Part shown: positions 19,942 through 27,433 of the stretch, in pieces
How the letters are laid out: each line of letters opens with the position of its first letter
Numbering within the stretch: the first letter of the stretch is position 1
Program-made: the position numbers and the translations under genes
Assembly: GCF_900104705.1 (NCBI RefSeq)
Contig: NZ_LT629734.1
Location: forward strand, 2,108,001-2,172,000
Length of the DNA stretch: 64,000 nucleotides
Direction of reading: 5' to 3'
Source: Agrococcus carbonis
Lineage (GTDB): Bacteria > Actinomycetota > Actinomycetes > Actinomycetales > Microbacteriaceae
Notes under the pieces: model-generated
Database searches by the model: none
What the model was told of the DNA's origin: nothing
The model's input: only the letters and a program-made list of their open reading frames with translations

Positions 19942-20367
19942 ATGGCGCCCAGCAACAAGAAGCAGCGCGATCGCGGTGTCGATGCGGATGCGCTGACTGT
20001 GGTCGTCTGCCGTGGCGGCGACTGCGGCAGTCGAGCGAAGCATCCTGACGTCGATCACGTCGGGCTGCTGCGTCAGATGAGGGACAGGATCGGGGGCTCA
20101 GCCCGGGTCGCGCCGAGCAAGTGCTTGGAGGCCTGTGAGCACTCGAACGTCGTCGTGGTGGTGCCAGGCGCCCGCGATGGCGAGCAGGTGTGGGTCGGCG
20201 GTGTGAACGACCGCGAATTGAACACCGCGCTCAGCGATTTCGTGCGAGCAGGTGGGCCCGGCGTTGCCATGCTGCCGATCGAGCTCGAACTGCAGCAGTT
20301 CCGTGCCTCGCGCCGAAGCCGCCAGGAGCTGGATGTCGAGCGCTCGACGACTGGCCGTCGCGGGTGA
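19942..20367 (+). CDS. (2Fe-2S) ferredoxin domain protein (thioredoxin-like)
   Basis: A 141-residue protein. After a basic N-terminus, residues 18-110 form a thioredoxin-like [2Fe-2S] ferredoxin domain with cysteines in CRGGDC and in KCLEAC, the four expected cluster ligands, followed by the beta-strand VVVVVPG. The C-terminal 30 residues are Arg/Glu-rich and variable. It could donate electrons or sense redox or metal stress; the partner is unknown. ATG 19942 is chosen over a frame that is open back into the tRNA; GTG 19918 is an alternative. Confidence 0.8.
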   Translation: MAPSNKKQRDRGVDADALTVVVCRGGDCGSRAKHPDVDHVGLLRQMRDRIGGSARVAPSKCLEACEHSNVVVVVPGARDGEQVWVGGVNDRELNTALSDFVRAGGPGVAMLPIELELQQFRASRRSRQELDVERSTTGRRG

Positions 20368-20457
20368 AGTCCGAGTATCAGGTCTCGTCCAGCCGGGCGG
20401 TCTCGAGCCGGATGCACCCGTGGTGGACGTCATCCGCATCCAACCGAGACGGGGAGC

Positions 20458-20661
20458 GTGGCGAAGAGATCGACGTGCGAGTCCCCTCGAGGACACCCCC
20501 TTCGGCGCATCGAAGCGTGCTTCGAATGCGCGCAGACGTGCACTGCGTGCGCCGACGAGTGTGAGCAGCACGCGCAGATGCACGAGCCGTGCCGAGTGTG
20601 CGCGGAGGCGTGCCGGCGGTGTGAGCGTGCATGCGCCGACCTTCTCGCCATCCTGGGGTGA
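20458..20661 (+). pseudogene. Internally deleted four-helix-bundle copper-binding protein (DUF326)
   Basis: A 67-residue ORF of which residues 17-67 are Cys/His-rich (ACFECAQTCTACADECEQ, then MHEPCRVCAEACRRCERAC). DUF326 copper-storage-like proteins are normally about 110-140 residues with four Cys-lined helices. Here the first helix motif (ACFDCAQTCTACAD type) runs directly into the last part (CERHAQMHEHCRVCAEACRRC type). The middle two helices appear lost, probably by recombination between similar Cys motifs. The reading frame stays intact, so a short metal-binding peptide could still be made. The GTG start and weak ribosome site are doubtful. Confidence 0.62.
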
Positions 20662-20850
20662 ACGCGCATCGCGAGACGCCGCATCTTCTTGACCACACCT
20701 GTGCCGCCCTGATCGGTTGTGCTCGAAGGGCCACCTCGAGCATGCATGGCGCCTAGGACCAAGAGCTCGCACAGGGAATGCCGCACAACCTCAGGGCAAG
20801 GCGCCCGCCAGGAGCCGTGCCGCGCGCTGCGCCAGCGGTAGACTGGTGGA

Positions 20851-21273
20851 GTGGGAACGGGGGCATCCATGCGCGCGCTCAGCAGCAGACCAGCTGGCGC
20901 CGCTCCCCGTGCGCGGATCCTGCTCGCATTGGTGCTGGCCGTGGCCGGCGTGCTGGTCGGTCTGCTCGGCATGCACGTGCTGGGCGGCGGCACTCACGCC
21001 GCTCACGATGCTGCCCCCGCAGAGTCCGTCTCGCATTCGATGGGTGAAGATCAGACGCCGGCCGTCGGGCACTGCGGCGATACCGGGTGCGACGAGCTCG
21101 GGCTGATGGCGGTGAGCTGCGTCCTGGCGCTCTTGGCGCTCACGTCGCTGCTGCCGGCCTCCCCAGCGCGGTGGTTCCTGCGAACGATCGCGCCACCGAC
21201 CCGCTCCTTCGCACTCCCCGCGCAGTTCGTACCCACGCCTTCCCTCATCTCGCTCTCGATCAGTCGGACTTGA
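20851..21273 (+). CDS. DUF6153-like small membrane protein
   Basis: A 140-residue protein with a membrane segment at about 22-45 (ILLALVLAVAGVLVGLLGMH). A His/Met-containing loop follows (HAAHDAAPAESVSHSMGED and a C-G-D-T-G-C pair), then a second hydrophobic segment (84-107) and a tail ending with a PTPSLISLSISRT-like sequence. This layout matches DUF6153 proteins found beside actinobacterial copper genes; their function is unknown. GTG 20851 is exactly 6 nt after TAGACT (20839-20844), favouring it over the in-frame ATG at 20869. Confidence 0.72.
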   Translation: MGTGASMRALSSRPAGAAPRARILLALVLAVAGVLVGLLGMHVLGGGTHAAHDAAPAESVSHSMGEDQTPAVGHCGDTGCDELGLMAVSCVLALLALTSLLPASPARWFLRTIAPPTRSFALPAQFVPTPSLISLSISRT

Positions 21274-21348
21274 TGGAGCCGGCGCGGCTCGTCACGGCAG
21301 CCGCAACTCGGTTACCCATAGATCCTGACTGACAGAGAGAAGTACACC

Positions 21349-21978
21349 ATGTATGCACCCAAGCGCGCGCTCGCAGCGAGCGCGCTCACGATCGCCCTCG
21401 CTCTCACCGGCTGCTCCGCCGCATCTGAGCCCGCCACGAACCCTACGGCGTCAAGCAGCCCGACGGAGAACGGCAGCGGAAGCGAGCAAGCGACAGATTT
21501 CAACCAGGACGATGTGATGTTCGCGATGAACATGATCGTTCATCACCAGCAGGCCATCGAGATGGCCGACACGCTGCTGGCCAAGTCCGACGTCGATGAG
21601 CGTGTCTCCGATCTCGCGGAGCGCATCAGGGAGGCGCAGCAGCCGGAGATCGAGCGCATGAACTCGATGCTGGAGGCCTGGGGCGAAGAGCCCATGGACT
21701 CCATGGGGGGCATGGACCATGAGGGCATGGACCATGGATCCGGCATGGGCGGCATGATGTCGGAGGCCGACATGGAGGCGCTCGAGGAAGCGCCGGGACC
21801 GGAGGCGTCGCGGCTGTTCCTGGAGCAGATGATCGTGCACCACGACGGCGCCGTGGAGATGGCGCAGGCCGAGGTGGACGCAGGCGAGAACGCCGACGCT
21901 GTCGAGCTTGCAGAGCGCATCATGAGCGACCAGACGACCGAGATCGCCGAGATGGAGGCGCTGCTGGACGAGCTGTGA
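21349..21978 (+). CDS. DUF305 lipoprotein, His/Met-rich
   Basis: A 209-residue predicted lipoprotein with lipobox LTGC (Cys about 22). The DUF305 ferritin-like helical domain has two MIVHH motifs (NMIVHHQQAIEMAD near 62 and QMIVHHDGAVEMAQ near 162), each giving paired histidines. A Met/His-rich loop (SMGGMDHEGMDHGSGMGGMM) between them is suited to binding copper. DUF305 proteins are frequently linked to periplasmic copper handling. GAGAGAAG precedes the ATG. Confidence 0.9.
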   Translation: MYAPKRALAASALTIALALTGCSAASEPATNPTASSSPTENGSGSEQATDFNQDDVMFAMNMIVHHQQAIEMADTLLAKSDVDERVSDLAERIREAQQPEIERMNSMLEAWGEEPMDSMGGMDHEGMDHGSGMGGMMSEADMEALEEAPGPEASRLFLEQMIVHHDGAVEMAQAEVDAGENADAVELAERIMSDQTTEIAEMEALLDEL

Positions 21979-22084
21979 CGACCTGGCGTGGGGCGGCCGT
22001 CGCTGCGCCCCACGCCGATCGCCGCCGCAGCGATCCGCTGCGAGCGCTCCCCGCCATCAGCCACTGCATCGAGAAGAACGGTCT

Positions 22085-22942
22085 ATGCACATCCTTCGAA
22101 CACCCCGCTCCCGGCGGTTCGCCGCGACCTCTGCGCTCTCGGCCACGGTCCTGCTCGTCGCCACGGGGTGCGCACCCGCAGGCGCGACCGCGGCATCGCT
22201 CACGACGGACAACCACATCCACCAGCTCGTGCCGAGTGACGACGGGCAATCGTTGCTCGTCGGCACCCACAACGGCCTGTTCTCCGTCGACCTCGAGTCT
22301 GGCGACGTCGCGGGTCCAGTGGGCGAGCACGTCATCGATCTCATGGGCTTGACCCGCGCTGATGACCGACTGCTCGCTTCGGGCCATCCGGGGGCGTCGG
22401 GTCCCCAGCACCTGGAGGGACCGAACCTCGGTCTCATCCAGAGCCTCGATGGCGGAGAGACATGGGACTCTGTATCGCTCGAGGGGATCGCCGACTTCCA
22501 CGCGCTCACCTACGACCCGGCCGCGGGCGCGGTGATCGGGGCCCACGCGGGCCAGATGCTCATCAGCGACGACATGGGCACGTCGTGGCGTGAGGGCGCG
22601 GCCGCTGATCCGTTCGATCTGCTCGCCACGACCGACGGGCTGCTGATGACGAGCATCACCGGCCTGAGCATCAGCACCGACGGCGGTGAGAGCTTCCAGG
22701 CGGACGAGGATGCTCCTCCGCTCGTGCTGCTCGCCGGTGGCGACGATGCGAGTGTCGGCGTCGCCCTGGATAGCACGGTGTGGCATTTAGAACCCGGCGG
22801 GGAGTGGGTGCCGGTGGGCACGACGCCTGAGCAGATCCACGCGCTGACGCTCCTCCCGAGCGGGGACCTGATCGTCGCGACGGAGTCCGGGCTGCAGCGC
22901 AGCAGTGATCTCGGCCAGAGTTGGCAGCCTCTCGTCTCCTGA
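22085..22942 (+). CDS. Secreted BNR-repeat (sialidase-like beta-propeller) protein
   Basis: A 285-residue predicted lipoprotein (lipobox region VATGCAPAG, Cys near 29). It has several BNR/Asp-box repeats (SLDGGETW, SDDMGTSW, STDGGESF, SSDLGQSW), implying a beta-propeller. The family occurs next to copper-resistance and DUF305 genes in actinobacteria and is often annotated as an F510_1955-type glycosylhydrolase. No catalytic triad of true sialidases is evident, so an enzymatic role is doubtful. About 105 nt separate it from the DUF305 gene with no terminator, suggesting one transcript. Confidence 0.8.
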   Translation: MHILRTPRSRRFAATSALSATVLLVATGCAPAGATAASLTTDNHIHQLVPSDDGQSLLVGTHNGLFSVDLESGDVAGPVGEHVIDLMGLTRADDRLLASGHPGASGPQHLEGPNLGLIQSLDGGETWDSVSLEGIADFHALTYDPAAGAVIGAHAGQMLISDDMGTSWREGAAADPFDLLATTDGLLMTSITGLSISTDGGESFQADEDAPPLVLLAGGDDASVGVALDSTVWHLEPGGEWVPVGTTPEQIHALTLLPSGDLIVATESGLQRSSDLGQSWQPLVS

Positions 22943-22965
22943 CGCCTGCAAGTGTCGGAGTCGGG

Positions 22966-23390
22966 TCATCGGCGGCCCGCGAGACCAGCCTTGATGGCGA
23001 AGATCTCGCGGGCCGCCGACAGGCCGACCGCACCGGTCGCGCGCCCGCCGTCACAGAAGGTCGTGACGATGCTGCCTTCACGCGAGTGGGACGTGTCGGC
23101 GACCGCAGTCCGTGACGGTTCCCTGCGTCGCGATCACCACATCCGACCGCAGCTCGCTGCCGTCGTCGAGCCTCACGTTCGTTTGCGAGCCAGACGGTTG
23201 CAGCGCGACCACGGCTCGTCCGATGCGGACATCGACGTGCGCTGCGTGCAGACCGCGGAGCCGCGTCGCGATCGGGCGTCCGAGTGCGTGCGTGAGCGGC
23301 GCGTCCGATCGTGCGACCAGGTGCAGCTCGGCTCCTGCCGACGCGCAAAAGCTGACTCCATCGCCTCATCGCGCTCGACTCCTCTCTTGA
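22966..23390 (-). pseudogene. Decayed FAD-dependent (ferredoxin-NAD) reductase fragment
   Basis: Conceptual translation of the minus strand shows an oxidoreductase remnant. One frame, about 23375-23115, reads GVSFCASAGAELHLVARSD, then GRPIATRLRGLHAAHVDVRIG and LDDGSELRSDVVIATQG, the NAD-domain pattern of ferredoxin reductases. A second frame, about 23100-22966, reads SIVTTFCDGGRATGAVGLSA and AREIFAIKAGLAGRR-stop, the usual C-terminal end. The N-terminal FAD domain, the segment between the two pieces and a single frame are all missing. The intact relative at 45236-46420 shows the same order. This accounts for most of the 527-nt gap before copZ. Confidence 0.62.
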
Positions 23391-23428
23391 CCGCGTACCC
23401 GGCTCGGTATATCGTCGAGCCAAGACTA

Positions 23429-23445
23429 ATACCCCCCGGGGGTAT
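23429..23445 (+). promoter_or_regulatory. CsoR-type copper operator
   Basis: ATACCCCC, one central C, then GGGGGTAT: perfect 8-bp arms. This is the G-tract inverted repeat typical of CsoR operators. It lies 24 nt before the copZ start and most probably covers the promoter of the copZ-to-csoR operon. Confidence 0.87.
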
Positions 23446-23469
23446 CTGCTCTAGCGAGAGGGAGTCACC

Positions 23470-23682
23470 ATGACCATCACCGAGTTCCAGGTCACCGGCA
23501 TGAGCTGCGGCCACTGCGAGGTGGCGATCCGCGGTGAGGTCGAGCAGGTCGAGGGTGTCCAAAGTGTCGAGGTGAGCGCGCAGACCGGTCGATTGGTGGT
23601 CACAGGATCGCAGCCCATCGACGACGCCGCCATCCTCGCCGCCGTCGACGAGGCTGGATACGAGGCGGCACCGCTCCGATGA
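23470..23682 (+). CDS. copZ: Copper chaperone CopZ (HMA domain)
   Basis: A 70-residue single heavy-metal-associated domain that carries Cu(I) in the cytoplasm and passes it to CopA or CsoR. The metal site is GMSCGHC (Cys 13 and Cys 16), and the C-terminal loop EAGYEA is typical. A GAGAGGGAG ribosome site precedes the ATG. It is the first gene after the CsoR operator and overlaps the next gene by ATGA. Confidence 0.96.
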   Translation: MTITEFQVTGMSCGHCEVAIRGEVEQVEGVQSVEVSAQTGRLVVTGSQPIDDAAILAAVDEAGYEAAPLR

Positions 23683-24656
23683 GCACGGCTGCCCGCTTGG
23701 GCATCTACGGCGCTGGCCTCGTGCTCGCCTTCGGCGGCACGTTCGCCATCGCCAATGCGGTGGTCCCCGATGACGCTGCAGCCACATGGTCGCAGCGCGA
23801 CATGGCCGATCACCGCGGGTCGGCCGCCGGCGAGGTGACCCCGTCGCAATCCGCGCAACATGAGGAGGATGACGTGATGGGAGTGTCCCTCGCTCGATCG
23901 GGCTTCGCGATCGGACCGATCGAGGCTCCCGCTGCGGCGGGCGAGACGAGCGCGCTCTCGTTCCAGATCCTCGATCGCGACGGCGAGCCGGTGACCGGGT
24001 TTGACACCGCCCACGGCAAGGACCTGCACCTCATCACGGTCCGCGCCGATGGCACCGAGTACAGGCACGTGCATCCCGAGCTCGACCCGGGGACGGGGAC
24101 GTGGTCGATGCCGTGGACCTGGGATGCCGCTGGCAGCTACAGGGTGTATGCCGACTTCACCGCTGCTGACGGCACAGCCGTCACGCTCTCCCGCATGATC
24201 GACGTGACCGGCGACTTCGAGCCACGACCCGCGGCGGGTGTCAGCCAGCGCGACAGCGTCAGCGGCTTCGACGTGACGATCAGCGGCGAGCTGGAGGCGG
24301 GTGGGGCAAGTGAACTGACAGTCGACGTCACCCGGGATGGTGAGCCGGTCACCGAGCTGCAGCCGTACCTCGGCGCCTTCGGTCACCTGGTCGCGCTCCG
24401 CCAGGGCGACCTCGCCTACCTGCACGTGCATGCGCACGGCGACGAGCCGCAGGCTGGTGACCTCGCCGGTCCCGAGGTGGCGTTCACCGCGGAGACCCCG
24501 ACTGCGGGCCGATACCTGCTGTACCTCGACTTCCGGGTCGACGGGCAGGTGCACACCGCGCAGTTCGTGCTCGACGCGTCGCCCCGCGAGGGGGGCGCCG
24601 GCGGCACAGACGAGCCGGCCGAGACCGAGGACGAAGCGGACCACGACGGTCACTGA
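23679..24656 (+). CDS. Exported copper-operon protein of unknown function
   Basis: A 325-residue protein with one N-terminal membrane segment (about residues 7-29), then a large extracytoplasmic part of beta-rich, Ig-like character. It contains repeated His patterns: GKDLHLITVR, YRHVHPELD, FGHLVALRQGDLAYLHVHAHG. The two halves (about 85-180 and 195-305) look similar, each with an H-x-x-x-V/L-R segment and a YxxYxDF motif (YRVYADF, YLLYLDF), so an internal duplication is likely. The tail is acidic and ends DHDGH. It sits between copZ and copA, so periplasmic copper binding or delivery is inferred. Confidence 0.78.
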   Translation: MSTAARLGIYGAGLVLAFGGTFAIANAVVPDDAAATWSQRDMADHRGSAAGEVTPSQSAQHEEDDVMGVSLARSGFAIGPIEAPAAAGETSALSFQILDRDGEPVTGFDTAHGKDLHLITVRADGTEYRHVHPELDPGTGTWSMPWTWDAAGSYRVYADFTAADGTAVTLSRMIDVTGDFEPRPAAGVSQRDSVSGFDVTISGELEAGGASELTVDVTRDGEPVTELQPYLGAFGHLVALRQGDLAYLHVHAHGDEPQAGDLAGPEVAFTAETPTAGRYLLYLDFRVDGQVHTAQFVLDASPREGGAGGTDEPAETEDEADHDGH

Positions 24657-24704
24657 CCAGCAACGACGCCCGGATGCGCCTGGCGCACGGACGAGGGGAC
24701 GATC

Positions 24705-27029
24705 ATGACTGAATTGCAGCCGCCGCCCGCGGCTTCCAGCGTGGAGCTGGAGATCGGCGGGATGACGTGCGCATCGTGCGCGATGCGCATCGAGAAGAAG
24801 CTCAACAAGCTCGACGGCGTCACCGCCACGGTGAACTACGCGACCGAGAAGGCCAGCGTCTCGGCACCCGCAGACTTCGATGCCGCGCTGCTGATCGCAG
24901 AGGTTGAGACGACCGGTTACACCGCAGCACTTCCCGCCCCGGAGCATCCCTCTGCGGCGGACGAGGGCGAAGCGCCGGATGCGGAGCTGGTGAGTCTGCG
25001 GCACCGGCTGGTCGCGTCCGTCGTGCTCACAGTCCCCGTCATCGCCATGGCGATGGCGCCTGTACTGCAGTTCACCTACTGGCAGTGGCTCTCGCTCGCG
25101 CTTGCCGCGCCGGTCATCGTCTGGGGAGCGTGGCCGTTCCACAAGGCTGCGTGGACGAACCTCCGTCACGGGGCCGCGACGATGGACACGCTCATCTCGA
25201 TGGGCACGAGCGCGGCGCTGCTGTGGTCGCTCTACGCCCTGTTCTTCGGCACCGCCGGGGTGCCGGGCATGACGCACCCGTTCGAGATCACCATCGCGCC
25301 GAGCGACGGCGCCGCGAACATCTACCTGGAGGTCGGCGCCGGGGTGACGATGTTCATCCTGGCCGGCCGCTACTTCGAGAAGCGATCCAAGCGACAGGCC
25401 GGCGCGGCGCTGCGCGCGCTGCTCGAACTCGGCGCGAAGGACGTCGCAGTGCTGCGCGACGGCGCCGAGATCCGCATCCCGACCAAGGACCTCGCCGTCG
25501 GTGACGAGTTCGTGGTGCGCCCCGGCGAGAAGATCGCGACGGACGGCACCGTCATTGCCGGCACGTCTGCCGTCGACGTCTCCATGCTCACCGGCGAATC
25601 GGTACCGGTCGAGGTTGCTGAAGGCGATGCCGTCACCGGGGCCACCGTCAACGCCGGCGGCCGCCTCGTCGTGCGCGCAACGCGCGTCGGCTCCGACACG
25701 CAGCTGGCCCAGATGGCCAAGCTTGTGGAGGACGCGCAGTCGGGCAAGGCCGAGGTGCAACGACTGGCCGACACGATCTCGGGCATCTTCGTGCCGATCG
25801 TGATCGTCATCGCCGTCGGCGCGCTCGGCGCCTGGCTCGGCGCAGGCTTCCCCGCCGCCGCCGCGTTCACCGCGGCCGTGGCCGTGCTCATCATCGCCTG
25901 CCCCTGCGCGCTCGGCCTCGCGACGCCCACCGCGCTCCTCGTGGGGACGGGTCGCGGCGCGCAGATGGGGATCCTCATCAAGGGTCCGGAAGTGCTCGAG
26001 TCCACACGCCGCATCGACACCATCGTGCTCGACAAGACGGGCACCGTCACCGCCGGCAAGATGACGCTGGCCGACGTGCACACCGCCGTGGGCACTGACC
26101 GGACCGAGCTGCTCCGTCTAGGCGGTGCCCTGGAGGACGCTTCCGAGCACCCGATCGCCCAAGCCGTCGCGAAGGCCGCCACGCAGGAGCTCGGCACACT
26201 GCCTACTCCGGAGCACTTCACGAACATCGAGGGCAAGGGCGTGCAGGGCGTCGTCGAGGGGCACGCAGTGATCGTCGGCCGAGCCTCGCTGCTGGCCGAC
26301 TGGTCCTTGGACCTGCCCGCCGAGCTCGCCGACGCGAAGGCCGCTGCCGAGCAGCAGGGGAAGACCGCGATCGCCGTCGGGTGGGACGGGCACGCGCGCG
26401 GCGTGCTGGTCGTCGCCGACACCATCAAGCCGACGAGCGCTGCTGCCGTGGCGCAGTTCAAGCGACTCGGGCTCAAGCCCGTCCTGCTCACCGGCGACAA
26501 CCAGGCGGTCGCGGAGCAGATCGCCGCCGAGGTCGGCATCACTGACGTGATCGCTGAGGTGCTGCCGCAGGACAAGGTCGACGTCATCACAGGACTGCAG
26601 CGCGAGGGCAAGGCCGTTGCGATGGTCGGCGATGGTGTCAACGATGCGGCCGCGCTGGCTCAAGCCGATCTCGGACTCGCGATGGGCACCGGCACGGATG
26701 TCGCGATCGAGGCTTCCGACCTCACGCTCGTCCGCGGCGACCTGCGCAGCGCCGCCGATGCCATCCGGCTCTCCCGCAAGACGCTCCGCACCATCAAGGG
26801 CAACCTGTTCTGGGCGTTCGCCTACAACGTCGCCGCGATCCCGCTGGCGGCACTCGGCCTGCTCAACCCCATGCTCGCCGGCGCGGCGATGGCGTTCTCC
26901 AGCGTCTTCGTCGTCGGCAACAGCCTCCGCCTCCGCAGCTTCAGAAGCGAGGCGGTGGATCCCGCACCGACCGTCACGACCGCGCCGCGACCTGCCACAC
27001 GGTCAGCAGCAGTCGACACCCACCACTGA
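24705..27029 (+). CDS. copA: Copper-exporting P1B-type ATPase CopA
   Basis: A 774-residue Cu(I) pump. One N-terminal HMA domain (GGMTCASC near residue 18), then eight membrane helices. The actuator contains TGES, the ion-binding helix the CPC motif ([15 protein letters not shown]), the phosphorylation site is DKTGT, the nucleotide domain has the SEHP motif, and the hinge is [14 protein letters not shown]. The C-terminal pair YN in FAYN and MAFSS completes the Cu(I) site. It exports cytoplasmic copper delivered by CopZ. The C-terminus is short and unstructured. A GAGGGGAC ribosome site lies 6 nt before the ATG. Confidence 0.97.
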   Translation: MTELQPPPAASSVELEIGGMTCASCAMRIEKKLNKLDGVTATVNYATEKASVSAPADFDAALLIAEVETTGYTAALPAPEHPSAADEGEAPDAELVSLRHRLVASVVLTVPVIAMAMAPVLQFTYWQWLSLALAAPVIVWGAWPFHKAAWTNLRHGAATMDTLISMGTSAALLWSLYALFFGTAGVPGMTHPFEITIAPSDGAANIYLEVGAGVTMFILAGRYFEKRSKRQAGAALRALLELGAKDVAVLRDGAEIRIPTKDLAVGDEFVVRPGEKIATDGTVIAGTSAVDVSMLTGESVPVEVAEGDAVTGATVNAGGRLVVRATRVGSDTQLAQMAKLVEDAQSGKAEVQRLADTISGIFVPIVIVIAVGALGAWLGAGFPAAAAFTAAVAVLIIACPCALGLATPTALLVGTGRGAQMGILIKGPEVLESTRRIDTIVLDKTGTVTAGKMTLADVHTAVGTDRTELLRLGGALEDASEHPIAQAVAKAATQELGTLPTPEHFTNIEGKGVQGVVEGHAVIVGRASLLADWSLDLPAELADAKAAAEQQGKTAIAVGWDGHARGVLVVADTIKPTSAAAVAQFKRLGLKPVLLTGDNQAVAEQIAAEVGITDVIAEVLPQDKVDVITGLQREGKAVAMVGDGVNDAAALAQADLGLAMGTGTDVAIEASDLTLVRGDLRSAADAIRLSRKTLRTIKGNLFWAFAYNVAAIPLAALGLLNPMLAGAAMAFSSVFVVGNSLRLRSFRSEAVDPAPTVTTAPRPATRSAAVDTHH

Positions 27030-27042
27030 GAGGATCACCCAT

Positions 27043-27366
27043 ATGCCCGAGACCATCGGTAACCACGACCACCACGAGCACCAGGAGGATCACAGCCACA
27101 GCCACAGTGCCGACCACAGCCACAGTGCCGACCACAGCCACAGCGCCGGCCACGGCCACAGCCACAGCCACAGCGCCGATGGGCACGACGTGCCTGCGGA
27201 TGACATCGCTGAGTGCCCTGTGATGGTGGGCAGCACCATCCTCAAGGCAGACGCCGAGGCCGCCGGTCTCGTGCGCGACTACGAGGGCACTCGCTACTAC
27301 CTGTGCTGCGCCGCCTGCGGACCCCTGTTCGACGCCGAGCCCGCGAAGTACGTTTCCGCAGCCTGA
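27043..27366 (+). CDS. His-rich YHS/TRASH-like metal-binding protein
   Basis: A 107-residue protein. The first 50 residues are a His repeat (units of HSHS-A-D/G and DHSHSA), caused by an in-frame repeat of CACAGCCACAGTGCCGAC at about 27091-27178. The C-terminal part is a YHS/TRASH-type domain with C-P-V-M-V-G near residue 60 and YYLCCAACGPLFDAEPAKY, giving three further Cys. No signal peptide is apparent, so it is probably a cytoplasmic copper or other metal buffer. It lies between the two ATPase genes, 13 nt after copA. Confidence 0.85.
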   Translation: MPETIGNHDHHEHQEDHSHSHSADHSHSADHSHSAGHGHSHSHSADGHDVPADDIAECPVMVGSTILKADAEAAGLVRDYEGTRYYLCCAACGPLFDAEPAKYVSAA

Positions 27367-27433
27367 GCCGCACCGTGCCGGACATGTCGTCACGAGGTCC
27401 GGCGCGGTCGCCCCGGATGAGAGAGGATGGGAC

